This document shows positions 1 to 6,410 of a stretch of DNA of 13,737 nt, in pieces (the stretch's first letter is position 1; every line of letters begins with the position of its first letter). A model generated the notes under the pieces. That model did not search any database. It worked only from the letters and a program-made list of their open reading frames with translations, and had not been told where the DNA came from. The DNA is taken from assembly GCA_965652975.1 (NCBI GenBank), contig CBFGYO010000110.1, positions 1-13,737 of the forward strand, read 5' to 3'. This DNA is from CADEDV01 sp036374495 (lineage in GTDB: Bacteria; Bacteroidota; Bacteroidia; Chitinophagales; Chitinophagaceae). A program made the position numbers and the translations under genes.

Positions 1-325
1 CCAATATCACCGTTTTACCTTTTGCGGCTAGTGGTAAGAAGAATCCGTAATCTTTCATTTTAACGAGGGCTGTAGTACCATCATCAACCTGGAGTTTGAG
101 CCAGCAACCCTTCTTGGGGCACACGTCGATGATCTTTGCTTTTACCTTGGTGTCAAAACTTTCCTTATTTGCCAGCATCGCAGGAATTTTGGCAATGTCG
201 ATTGCACCGTCCGGGTCAACCTGCACACCATAGAAATCGCCGGGTTTGGCATCACCATCAGGGGGTTGCGCATTAATAATAAAAACTGATGTGACGAAAA
301 GGAAGGTAAAAAGCATTTTTTTCAT
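1..325 (-). CDS. DUF4920 family exported protein, C-terminus cut by window edge
   Basis: The reading frame opens at the ATG complementary to 323-325 and stays open to base 1, giving 108 residues with the C-terminus missing. Residues 1-20 form a signal peptide (basic MKK start, hydrophobic core, ending INAQ), so the product is probably periplasmic or secreted. The mature part begins GDFYG at 29-33 and carries the motif VCPKKGCW (68-75), followed by a beta-rich stretch. This pattern matches DUF4920, a Bacteroidota family of unknown function with a conserved CxxKGCW segment. An in-frame ATG three codons downstream is possible, but the first gives the better signal peptide. It lies 54 bases downstream of the cytochrome c peroxidase gene on the same strand and has its own candidate -7 box. 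The two cysteines (69 and 74) could bind metal or form a disulfide; that is inference. No function is assigned. Confidence 0.85.
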   Translation of the reverse strand, partial: MKKMLFTFLFVTSVFIINAQPPDGDAKPGDFYGVQVDPDGAIDIAKIPAMLANKESFDTKVKAKIIDVCPKKGCWLKLQVDDGTTALVKMKDYGFFLPLAAKGKTVIL

Positions 326-349
326 AAAAACAAGTTTAAGCCTGGTCGA

Positions 350-357
350 CAAAGATA
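350..357 (-). promoter_or_regulatory. Candidate Bacteroidota -7 promoter box for the DUF4920 gene
   Basis: The minus strand reads TATCTTTG, a full match to the Bacteroidota consensus TAnnTTTG. Transcription would start about 18 bases before the ATG at 325. I see no good TTTG-like -33 element 19-21 bases upstream. The match suggests this gene can be transcribed apart from the peroxidase gene ahead of it. Confidence 0.4.
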
Positions 358-379
358 GTTTTTCCCTCCAAATAGTTGC

Positions 380-1447
380 CTACTGGGGTAATTGTGGTAT
401 TTCAAAAGATATAGGCGGGCTGGAAATTGCTCTAAGGAAATTATACAAATCCTCTTTATCCATGTCGCTCAAGCGATAAGTCCTGATCAACGGGTCGCGA
501 CGAGGTGTGGCAGGCCCGATGTACTTGTCAATTATGCGGATTGGGTTTTTCTGCATTCCATCATGCATCCAGGGGCCTGTAAACGTTACATCACGAAGCG
601 AAGGAGTTCTAAATTTCCCAATGTCCTCCACCTTGTGCGTCTGATTGTACAGTCCTTTATCATCACCGGCAAAACCATTATTGTGAAACTGGTTGTCCGT
701 AAACATAGGACCATAATGGCAATTCATACATCCCGCCTTTGTGCGAAAAACATGCAGGCCACGAAGTTCACTTTCGGTCAGGATGTCGGTATACCCTAAC
801 AAAAATGAATCAAATGCTGACGGGTTGCTGCTTATGCTACGCTGGAAGGTAGCCAGCGCAGAAGCAATTCGATCGGGTGTAATCTTCGCATCGCCAAATG
901 CTGAATCAAACAATGCGGCATACCCCGGTATCTTTTCAAGTTTATGTGGTAGTCCGGGCATATCACCATGCATTTCACTTTCGCTATTGATGGGTGAAAA
1001 TACCTGGTCCTCAAGGCTACTGCTCCTACCATCCCAAAACAGTCGCTTATAAAACCAAACATTCTGCAGGCTCTGCGTATTGCGCTTGGTGACGGTTCCG
1101 TTATGACCAACTGACTTTTCCATGCCATCGGCCCATGACTCTTTGGGCTGGTGACAACTCGCGCAGGAGATGGTACCAGATCCGCTAATCCTTGGATCAA
1201 AAAACAAAACTTTGCCAAGGGCAACGAGATGGGGAACTGAATCTTTATTACTAAACAGTGGATGCACCATCAAAAAACCCAACTCTTCCCATTTTACACC
1301 GGGAGCTACAAGTGGGCGGGGCCAATGTTCTGGCGACTGACTGTATATCTTTCTAAGATCAGTGTCATGATTTGCCTTTTGCCTGGTAAATGAAACCAGT
1401 ATGCACAAAATAATAACTGTACAGGTGCAGATGAGTATTGTGCGCAT
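380..1447 (-). CDS. Di-haem cytochrome c peroxidase (CCP/MauG family)
   Basis: This 355-residue protein has two c-type haem motifs, CASCH at 95-99 and CMNCH at 240-244, the layout of bacterial di-haem peroxidases that reduce hydrogen peroxide with electrons from small c-type cytochromes. Other family landmarks are LGKVLFFDPRISGSGTISC before the first haem, NTQSLQNV (123-130), FWDGR (137-141), GPMFTDNQFHNNG after the second haem, and TPSLRDV with MHDG near the C-terminus. Residues 1-20 are a hydrophobic export or anchor segment (MRTILICTCTVIILCILVSF), placing the enzyme in the periplasm. The frame is open upstream to 1552, but that longer start runs into the SET gene and hides the signal segment, so the ATG at 1447 is preferred; it lies 28 bases after the SET stop. 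Some relatives oxidise other substrates (MauG-like), so the physiological substrate is uncertain. Confidence 0.93.
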   Translation of the reverse strand: MRTILICTCTVIILCILVSFTRQKANHDTDLRKIYSQSPEHWPRPLVAPGVKWEELGFLMVHPLFSNKDSVPHLVALGKVLFFDPRISGSGTISCASCHQPKESWADGMEKSVGHNGTVTKRNTQSLQNVWFYKRLFWDGRSSSLEDQVFSPINSESEMHGDMPGLPHKLEKIPGYAALFDSAFGDAKITPDRIASALATFQRSISSNPSAFDSFLLGYTDILTESELRGLHVFRTKAGCMNCHYGPMFTDNQFHNNGFAGDDKGLYNQTHKVEDIGKFRTPSLRDVTFTGPWMHDGMQKNPIRIIDKYIGPATPRRDPLIRTYRLSDMDKEDLYNFLRAISSPPISFEIPQLPQ

Positions 1448-1475
1448 ATTCAAAATATATTTTGAAAAGGAGCGA

Positions 1476-1904
1476 TCAAATAAAACCCCTGCAATTTGCG
1501 GCGCTACAACGGCAACGCAACTGTCCTTCATGATGCGTTTCGCCGTAATCACAACTCAGCTCCTCACCTTTCCGGATGGTCCGCAGTGCATAAAACTCTA
1601 CGCGGTTCTTCAAAACCCGCATAAAAGTGTTGGGATTGCAGGAATGGTTGATAAATTTCATTTCATTAGGATTGGTCGATGCATCCAATGCAAGGTCATT
1701 GTCCAGTTCAACCAGGTTGATTACTTTATTTTTTACCAGTTGCCTGGCTTTTCGCATACTAATGATCACTCCGCCCAGGTCACCAATTTTTTTACGGGCA
1801 GGAATGGGCTTTTTTGCAAAAGCTCCGAGGCCTGCGATCCGGCTCTTTGTTACTTTTAAAGGATATAATACACTATACTTCGGCGTGATAAACAACTTCG
1901 ACAT
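1476..1904 (-). CDS. Small SET-domain protein-lysine methyltransferase
   Basis: The 142-residue product is nearly all SET domain with a post-SET zinc motif. Visible landmarks are GLGAFA (25-30), the S-adenosylmethionine/pseudoknot motif NHSCNPN (86-92), GEELSCDYG with the catalytic-type tyrosine (113-121), and the post-SET cysteines at 131, 133 and 138 in CxCxxxxCRG; the fourth zinc ligand would be Cys89 of NHSCNPN. SET enzymes transfer a methyl group from S-adenosylmethionine to lysine side chains. No signal peptide is seen, so it should be cytoplasmic; its protein target is unknown. The frame can be extended to a GTG at 1925 that overlaps the nitroreductase stop; I prefer the ATG at 1904, which follows that stop by 13 bases. 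It sits tightly between the nitroreductase and the peroxidase, so the three are probably co-transcribed. The family call is firm; its role is not. Confidence 0.9.
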   Translation of the reverse strand: MSKLFITPKYSVLYPLKVTKSRIAGLGAFAKKPIPARKKIGDLGGVIISMRKARQLVKNKVINLVELDNDLALDASTNPNEMKFINHSCNPNTFMRVLKNRVEFYALRTIRKGEELSCDYGETHHEGQLRCRCSAANCRGFI

Positions 1905-1917
1905 AAACAATTTCAAA

Positions 1918-2511
1918 TTATTCACTAATCCAATTCATTTTTTCTGATAGCGGTTGCCTCGTTGCACCGGTGGATGGAATATTTACATGACCAATATAAA
2001 AAAAGCCAAGGAGTTTATCCAGCTCGCCAAGTCCAAAGAAAGATTTTGCATGCTCCATATATGTTACACCACCGGTAGTCCAGTAACCGCCAAGACCGTA
2101 TGCTGCAACCGATAAATAAATATTCTGCACTGCACAGGCCACCGCTTCGATATCCTCAATTTCGGGAATATTTTTCGTTGTTGTTCTCTTCATGCCGATG
2201 GCAATGATATGCGAAGCCTTTAAAGGATTCTGAACGAGTTTATCATAGCTTATTTGCTTAAACCCTTCCCCTGCCTGCACTTTGTATTGCTGACTCTGGA
2301 AATCAGCAAGTCGCTTCAATCCATCACCAGTAAAGACGGTAAAATGCCATGGCTCCATCTTTCCATGATTAGGTGCCCATGTGGCGTTGGTCAATATTTC
2401 TTTTATAATATCATCATCCACTTTCTTTCCTGCAACCAGTTGATCCGGAAAAACCGATCTACGATTGCGAACGAAATGGTTGAATTGTTCGGGAGTGATT
2501 GGTTGATTCAT
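1918..2511 (-). CDS. Nitroreductase-family FMN oxidoreductase
   Basis: The 197-residue protein matches the nitroreductase fold: FMN-dependent NAD(P)H oxidoreductases, usually homodimers, that reduce nitro compounds, quinones or related acceptors. The FMN-phosphate motif RRSVF is at 17-21, followed by NATWAPNHGKMEPWHFTVF (42-60), the typical segment after the first helices. The second flavin-binding stretch, AAYGLGGYWTTGG, is at 136-148. Length is normal for the smaller YdjA-like members. There is no signal peptide, so it is cytoplasmic. The ATG at 2511 is the only sensible start and has a candidate -7 box directly upstream. It is the first gene of the minus-strand run nitroreductase, SET protein, cytochrome c peroxidase. 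Its natural substrate cannot be read from the sequence. Confidence 0.93.
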   Translation of the reverse strand: MNQPITPEQFNHFVRNRRSVFPDQLVAGKKVDDDIIKEILTNATWAPNHGKMEPWHFTVFTGDGLKRLADFQSQQYKVQAGEGFKQISYDKLVQNPLKASHIIAIGMKRTTTKNIPEIEDIEAVACAVQNIYLSVAAYGLGGYWTTGGVTYMEHAKSFFGLGELDKLLGFFYIGHVNIPSTGATRQPLSEKMNWISE

Positions 2512-2516
2512 TAGGA

Positions 2517-2524
2517 CAAATATA
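2517..2524 (-). promoter_or_regulatory. Candidate -7 box just before the nitroreductase start
   Basis: The minus strand reads TATATTTG, matching TAnnTTTG, ending only 5 bases before the ATG. If used, the transcript would begin at or next to the start codon (leaderless or nearly so). No clear -33 element is seen. The surrounding DNA is AT-rich, so chance is a real alternative. Confidence 0.25.
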
Positions 2525-2531
2525 TGTTTTC

Positions 2532-2634
2532 GATAAAAGTTAAAAGATAAAAGTTCTTCCGATTCGGTCAGTCACAACATGCTTGTGTAATCTCGAACAA
2601 AAAAAATTTTATCTTTTATATTCTAACTTTTATC
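2532..2634. repeat. Inverted AT-rich word repeat around a spacer (GATAAAAGTT)
   Basis: GATAAAAGTT occurs twice in direct orientation at 2532-2541 and 2546-2555. Its exact reverse complement AACTTTTATC is at 2625-2634, next to a related block at 2607-2619 (TTTTATCTTTTAT). The two halves face each other across about 50 bases. The right half ends on the first base of the TonB receptor stop codon. It could act as a terminator for the receptor transcript, but it lacks a compact GC stem, so it is recorded as a repeat. Confidence 0.6.
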
Positions 2635-4802
2635 TACAATCTGAGCTTAACACCCCCATTAACCACAAACCCATCCAGCGGTGCATAAATATCTCTAAAC
2701 ACCGGGTTATCTATCGTGCCCGTATAGATGGTGTCGAAACGGGTTTGGCGTGCATCGAGAAAGTTTTCGAAGTTTATATATAACGAAAATTTTTCCCAAA
2801 GCTTTTCGAGCATAAAGCCGGTTACCCAGTAAGGCTTGCCGGTACTGCCGTCGCTTAATAGCTGCCTGCTGAAATAATATGCTTCAAGGCCCGCTTTCCA
2901 TTTTTCTTCGACTTCATAAAGCAACACGGAATTGAGGCGGTGCTTTGGCGTAAGGAAACTCTCTGCCTTATTACCTCCCTGGTGCAGATAAGCATCGGTA
3001 AGGGTGTACCCGAGGAATAGTTTGAAATCTTTATAACCGAGTCTTACATTGGTTTCAATACCCCTGGTATCAATATGCCCATCTGAATTAATAAAAAGAT
3101 ATGTGCCTGTACCTGATTGCAACAGTTGCAGCGGATCAGCAATGCGCGTGTAGAAAAAAAGCTGGTTGATGCTAAAGTCTACTTCACCATCTGCAAATTT
3201 CGATTTGTAATTAATATCTGCATTGAACCCGTAGCTACGCTCCAGTTTATTCACTTCTTCATCTATGGGCAGCACATCGCGGTAAAGAAGGCGTTCACTC
3301 TCTTCTGTAAAAATCGTAGGGGTTTTATAGCCGAGGCCTCCGCCAATTCGTGAAGATACTTTCGGACTTAATTTGAACAGCACTGCGAGCCGCGGTAGAA
3401 AAGCAAATCCATAATCTTTCACCTGGTCGCCACGAATGCCCGTCTCCAAATGGATAAAGTCATTAATCTTCCAGTTTTGTTGTAAGAATGCTCCAACTGT
3501 TAACTGCTCATAATCGCGTAATGGAGTGCTGGTAGTTTGTACTTCCCTGAATTTGTCAGTTACCAGGTTTATCCCACTTATCCATTCCAGCTTTTCGCCG
3601 TGAAGAGCATAGGTAATTTCTGTGAAGGTCGCATCCTGGGTGCCATTGAACTCATAAGAAGGGATGGTGATCACTCTTTTGAAACGACTTATACTATTCT
3701 TAACGGTAAGGTGACTCGATTTGCCGAAGCGGGTTTCAAAACTTACCTGGGAGCTATAGCGGTCAGTATTATTATTTTCAAAATAACCAGTTGGCTTACG
3801 GTTTTTGATAAATGCTATATCGCCACCAGTACGATCTTCGAAGGCAAGATTAACACCTGCACTTAGCTGTGTTTTTTCATTAAAATAGTAATACAGCTTT
3901 GGGTTGATAGTATATCGCTCAAATTCAGGAATGGCAGTTAGCCCGGTAGTAGATGGATCGAAGGCGGCATTACTGTTGCGCGATGCAAAAAGTGTAAGGC
4001 CTGCTTTACCGAATCGTTGTCCAAAAAAACCACTGGTATTTAATCCTCCTGCGGACGTACCGTCGAAATGAAATTTCAGTTCTCTTTCCTCGTTCGGGGT
4101 TTTAGATATGAGGTTTACCAGTCCCGCTATTGCGCCACCGCCATACAATGTAGAAGCGGATCCTTTGATTACTTCAAACTGCTTGAGATCGAGCGGAGGT
4201 GTTTGCAAAAGGCCAAGGCCATTACTAAAACCTGCATAAAGGGGGAAACCATCTTTTAGCATTTGCGTATACCTGCCATCGAGGCCCTGTATGCGAATAG
4301 ATGCATTGGCGGAAGTTGCCGAGGTCTGCTGAGTCTGTATCCCCGTGCTTTCATTTAAAACCATGCGAATATCACCCGGTTTCATATTGGCCTTTTCGTC
4401 AAGTTCTTCGCCCGCTATGAATTCCACACGGGTGGGTATGTCTTTGATTGTTCTCGAACTCCTTGTCGAGAGAATTACTACTTCCTCCTCTTCTTCTTCA
4501 CTGGCTTCCAGTAGTGCAGTGGCTTCTGCAGGCCTGCCGGGTTCTACGTTTACAAAACCTTTCAGGGTTTCAAATCCTGCATGAGATATACCGTATTCGT
4601 AACGGCCGGCGGGCAGAGCAGAGAATAGTGCAATGCCATTTGTGTCGGTGGCTACGGTACGATTTACCTGGTAGATCGTAACGTTTGCATTGGGTATCGG
4701 TTGTTTTGTGTCTGCATCAATTACTTTTATTTCCAATTTTTCCTGCCCATAAGCGCCAAGCGCACAAAGCAGCACAGCTATACATAAGTTTATCCTGTAC
4801 AT
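2634..4802 (-). CDS. TonB-dependent outer-membrane receptor
   Basis: The 722-residue protein has a signal peptide (1-20, ending GAYGQ), a carboxypeptidase-D regulatory-like domain (about 22-98) common in Bacteroidota receptors, a short acidic linker with six consecutive Glu (102-107), and a TonB-box-like stretch VVILSTR (108-114). A plug domain follows (about 120-235) with SIRIQGLDGRYTQMLKDGFP and FEVIKGSASTLYGGGAIAG, and then a C-terminal beta-barrel ending in GGVKLRL. Such receptors import chelated metals, cobalamin or similar ligands across the outer membrane using TonB energy. The plug resembles FecA/BtuB/siderophore-type receptors rather than SusC; no SusD partner is present. It starts 44 bases after the DUF6660 gene on the same strand, so the two are likely co-transcribed, downstream of an AraC regulator. 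The ligand is unknown; iron chelate or copper are the leading guesses from context. Confidence 0.94.
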   Translation of the reverse strand: MYRINLCIAVLLCALGAYGQEKLEIKVIDADTKQPIPNANVTIYQVNRTVATDTNGIALFSALPAGRYEYGISHAGFETLKGFVNVEPGRPAEATALLEASEEEEEEVVILSTRSSRTIKDIPTRVEFIAGEELDEKANMKPGDIRMVLNESTGIQTQQTSATSANASIRIQGLDGRYTQMLKDGFPLYAGFSNGLGLLQTPPLDLKQFEVIKGSASTLYGGGAIAGLVNLISKTPNEERELKFHFDGTSAGGLNTSGFFGQRFGKAGLTLFASRNSNAAFDPSTTGLTAIPEFERYTINPKLYYYFNEKTQLSAGVNLAFEDRTGGDIAFIKNRKPTGYFENNNTDRYSSQVSFETRFGKSSHLTVKNSISRFKRVITIPSYEFNGTQDATFTEITYALHGEKLEWISGINLVTDKFREVQTTSTPLRDYEQLTVGAFLQQNWKINDFIHLETGIRGDQVKDYGFAFLPRLAVLFKLSPKVSSRIGGGLGYKTPTIFTEESERLLYRDVLPIDEEVNKLERSYGFNADINYKSKFADGEVDFSINQLFFYTRIADPLQLLQSGTGTYLFINSDGHIDTRGIETNVRLGYKDFKLFLGYTLTDAYLHQGGNKAESFLTPKHRLNSVLLYEVEEKWKAGLEAYYFSRQLLSDGSTGKPYWVTGFMLEKLWEKFSLYINFENFLDARQTRFDTIYTGTIDNPVFRDIYAPLDGFVVNGGVKLRL

Positions 4803-4846
4803 TATTATTTGTAATTAAGTGAATACGATGATTTCTAACGTTTGTA

Positions 4847-5149
4847 TCAGCTTAATTTGGGAGGCTGCCAGAATGAATGGTAATGGAAGGAGTATAATGG
4901 ATGGATGTAATCAATTTGTACAGCAGGCATTTCGAGGGCAAGCGACCAGTCCATTGTGACCGGGGTTGTAAACATCGAAGCGGGGCAGCAGGTGCAATAA
5001 CAGAAGGGAGTGCAGGTTTCGTCATCTTCTTCATGCTGATCATGACTGGCGGGAAGCTGGGTTTCTTCGCGGCAATCATCGGTGTCGCCACAGGGTAAGA
5101 GTGGGAGCAATAAGAGATAAAAGCTCATAAAGAGAGCAAACAGCTTCAT
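4847..5149 (-). CDS. Small exported Cys/His-rich protein, DUF6660 type
   Basis: This 100-residue protein starts with a signal-peptide-like hydrophobic segment (about 3-18, MKLFALFMSFYLLLLPLLPC). Cysteines are at 20, 26, 46, 50, 52, 54 and 55, including the dense block CTPFCYCTCC (46-55), preceded by an acidic, His-containing linker (HDQHEEDDE, 36-44). The C-terminus is aromatic and His-rich (HPLYSFHYHSFWQPPKL). I recognise this architecture as DUF6660, a Bacteroidota family often found beside TonB-dependent receptors. The Cys/His content suggests metal binding or disulfides in the periplasm; this is inference. It directly precedes the TonB receptor with a 44-base gap. A 79-codon frame overlaps it on the same strand but lacks a signal peptide and family features, so this frame is preferred. 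Confidence 0.82.
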   Translation of the reverse strand: MKLFALFMSFYLLLLPLLPCGDTDDCREETQLPASHDQHEEDDETCTPFCYCTCCPASMFTTPVTMDWSLALEMPAVQIDYIHPLYSFHYHSFWQPPKLS

Positions 5150-5200
5150 AGCGTAAAAATAGTATAGAAAATTCAGTTAGTTTACTTATTCGCTTTTTTT

Positions 5201-5249
5201 ACCACATAGCCACAAAGATCATCATAGTTTACACATAGAGTTTTGATCT
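5201..5249. repeat. Degenerate CATAG/CACAAAG word repeat upstream of the DUF6660 gene
   Basis: CATAG occurs three times (in ACCACATAGCC, ATCATAG and ACACATAG), mixed with CACAAAG. The inverted pair AGATCA (5216-5221) and TGATCT (5244-5249) encloses two of them. On the minus strand this reads like the CTTTGTGGCTATGTGGT words I recall from Bacteroidota intergenic DNA (memory, not searched). It occupies the promoter region of the DUF6660/TonB receptor unit; no clear TAnnTTTG box was seen there. Confidence 0.45.
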
Positions 5250-5294
5250 AAGAGAATCGATGTAGAATAATAATCAATAAGGAACAACAAACAA

Positions 5295-6236
5295 TTAGCG
5301 CAATAAAAGCTCACATGGTTTCAGGCCCGTGTGTTTTTTGAAAGCAGTAGAAAAGTGCGAAATGGAAGAATATCCGAGTAGTAAGGAAACTTCAGTTACA
5401 CTCAATCCCTTTTCATACAGGAGATATTTTGCGTGTTCCATACGCTGGCTCTGGTAGAAATCAAATACGGTTGTGCCGAATAGTTCTTTAAACCCTTTTT
5501 TCAGGTAACATTCATTGATCGCTACTTTGCGGCTCAGTTCCTTGATGGTGATGGGCTCACCGATATGCTGTATAAGTATTTCCCTTGCTTTGATGATCTT
5601 TTCACGGTCGGCTTCGTTTGCAAGGAATTTACAGTTGACGGTATCTATCTCTTTCTCACCCAGCATGCAATCCAGGCTGTACAGGAGAAGCATCTGCGTT
5701 TGTGCATTGATATAGATATTTTCAAAACTGTCGGTGTAGGTATGATTAAGCACTCCTTCCAAAACGATGCGGGTCTTACCACAAAGAGGCAGGATCTTGG
5801 TAAAAGAAGAGCGATGGGTAAAATTCAGGATATCATCGGTTAAGATCGTGTTGCCCTTGCGAGGTTTTACAAACTGGCTGAGGTGTGCAGGTGAAAATTT
5901 GAAGCTTACGACATCCACGCTATCCACCCTTTCAACGCAGGATTTAGATGCGCCGAACTGGCACATGTCACATTCCGTATCTTTTTTACGACAGTAAACA
6001 TTGCCGCTTACGCAAAACCGCAATTCGAGGTAATTTTCTTTCGGTGTGGTCTTTTCGTAATGGTACACCATCATTCCCGTGTCCTCGATATTCCATTGCG
6101 GGTGCCTGGAGTAGCGGTTGATGGTATATTGCACAGACCCGGGGATCTGTTGTTCCCTCTCCTGCAGCAGTACCATCTGGTCCTGCATCAGGGTTTGTTT
6201 ATAAGCCAACGCCAGTATATCCGGGGGATTGTGCAT
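5295..6236 (-). CDS. AraC-family transcriptional regulator with cysteine cluster
   Basis: The 313-residue protein ends in a standard AraC DNA-binding domain (about 217-313) with two helix-turn-helix units: IKELSRKVAINECYLKKGF, and VTEVSLLLGYSSISHFSTAF followed by KKHTGLKP. The N-terminal two thirds is a sensor region with a cysteine cluster at 82, 89, 92 and 100 (Cx6CxxCx7C, within YCRKKDTECDMCQFGASKSC), which could bind a metal ion or an iron-sulfur centre; this is inference. The frame extends four codons further to a TTG at 6248, but the ATG at 6236 is preferred. It lies 145 bases upstream of the DUF6660 and TonB receptor genes on the same strand, so it most likely controls them, as PchR-type AraC regulators control siderophore receptors. 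It is divergent from lpxA. The ligand is unknown. Confidence 0.9.
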   Translation of the reverse strand: MHNPPDILALAYKQTLMQDQMVLLQEREQQIPGSVQYTINRYSRHPQWNIEDTGMMVYHYEKTTPKENYLELRFCVSGNVYCRKKDTECDMCQFGASKSCVERVDSVDVVSFKFSPAHLSQFVKPRKGNTILTDDILNFTHRSSFTKILPLCGKTRIVLEGVLNHTYTDSFENIYINAQTQMLLLYSLDCMLGEKEIDTVNCKFLANEADREKIIKAREILIQHIGEPITIKELSRKVAINECYLKKGFKELFGTTVFDFYQSQRMEHAKYLLYEKGLSVTEVSLLLGYSSISHFSTAFKKHTGLKPCELLLR

Positions 6237-6245
6237 AACGAGGTG

Positions 6246-6253
6246 CAAATTTA
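6246..6253 (-). promoter_or_regulatory. Candidate -7 box for the AraC regulator gene
   Basis: The minus strand reads TAAATTTG (TAnnTTTG), 9 bases before the ATG at 6236. This would give a very short leader. No matching -33 element is seen; instead a hairpin sits immediately upstream. Confidence 0.3.
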
Positions 6254-6259
6254 AGGTCT

Positions 6260-6279
6260 AGCCGCCGGTTTTCCCGGCT
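6260..6279. promoter_or_regulatory. GC-rich hairpin/dyad upstream of the AraC gene
   Basis: The plus strand reads AGCCGCCGGTTTTCCCGGCT. AGCCG pairs with CGGCT, then after a 2-base bulge GG pairs with CC around a TTTT loop. It lies just upstream of the candidate -7 box, where an autoregulatory operator could sit. A role in binding the regulator is only a possibility. Confidence 0.3.
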
Positions 6280-6358
6280 GGTGGTAAGTCGAAATACCAG
6301 AACGCCTGAGTTTTAACAATCTATGACGAAAAAAAGTTCGGTTTTTACCCGTAACAAT

Positions 6359-6366
6359 TACCTTTG
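6359..6366 (+). promoter_or_regulatory. Candidate -7 promoter box for lpxA
   Basis: TACCTTTG is an exact TAnnTTTG match on the plus strand. A weak TTCGG-like -33 element lies about 18 bases upstream (6337-6341). Transcription would begin near 6373, leaving a leader of about 38 bases before the lpxA ATG. Confidence 0.5.
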
Positions 6367-6410
6367 CGCAGCTCCATCGCCCGAAGCGTAGAGCCTCGTA
6401 ATTCAACTGC

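Noticed and set aside
1448..1552. N-terminal extension of the cytochrome c peroxidase frame to 1552
   Set aside because: It overlaps the SET gene and places residues before a clear signal segment that starts at 1447.
4852..5091. 79-codon minus-strand frame overlapping the DUF6660 gene
   Set aside because: It has no signal peptide or recognisable motif; the overlapping frame has both.
6237..6248. TTG start for the AraC regulator
   Set aside because: An ATG four codons in is available, and the TTG lies inside the candidate promoter box.
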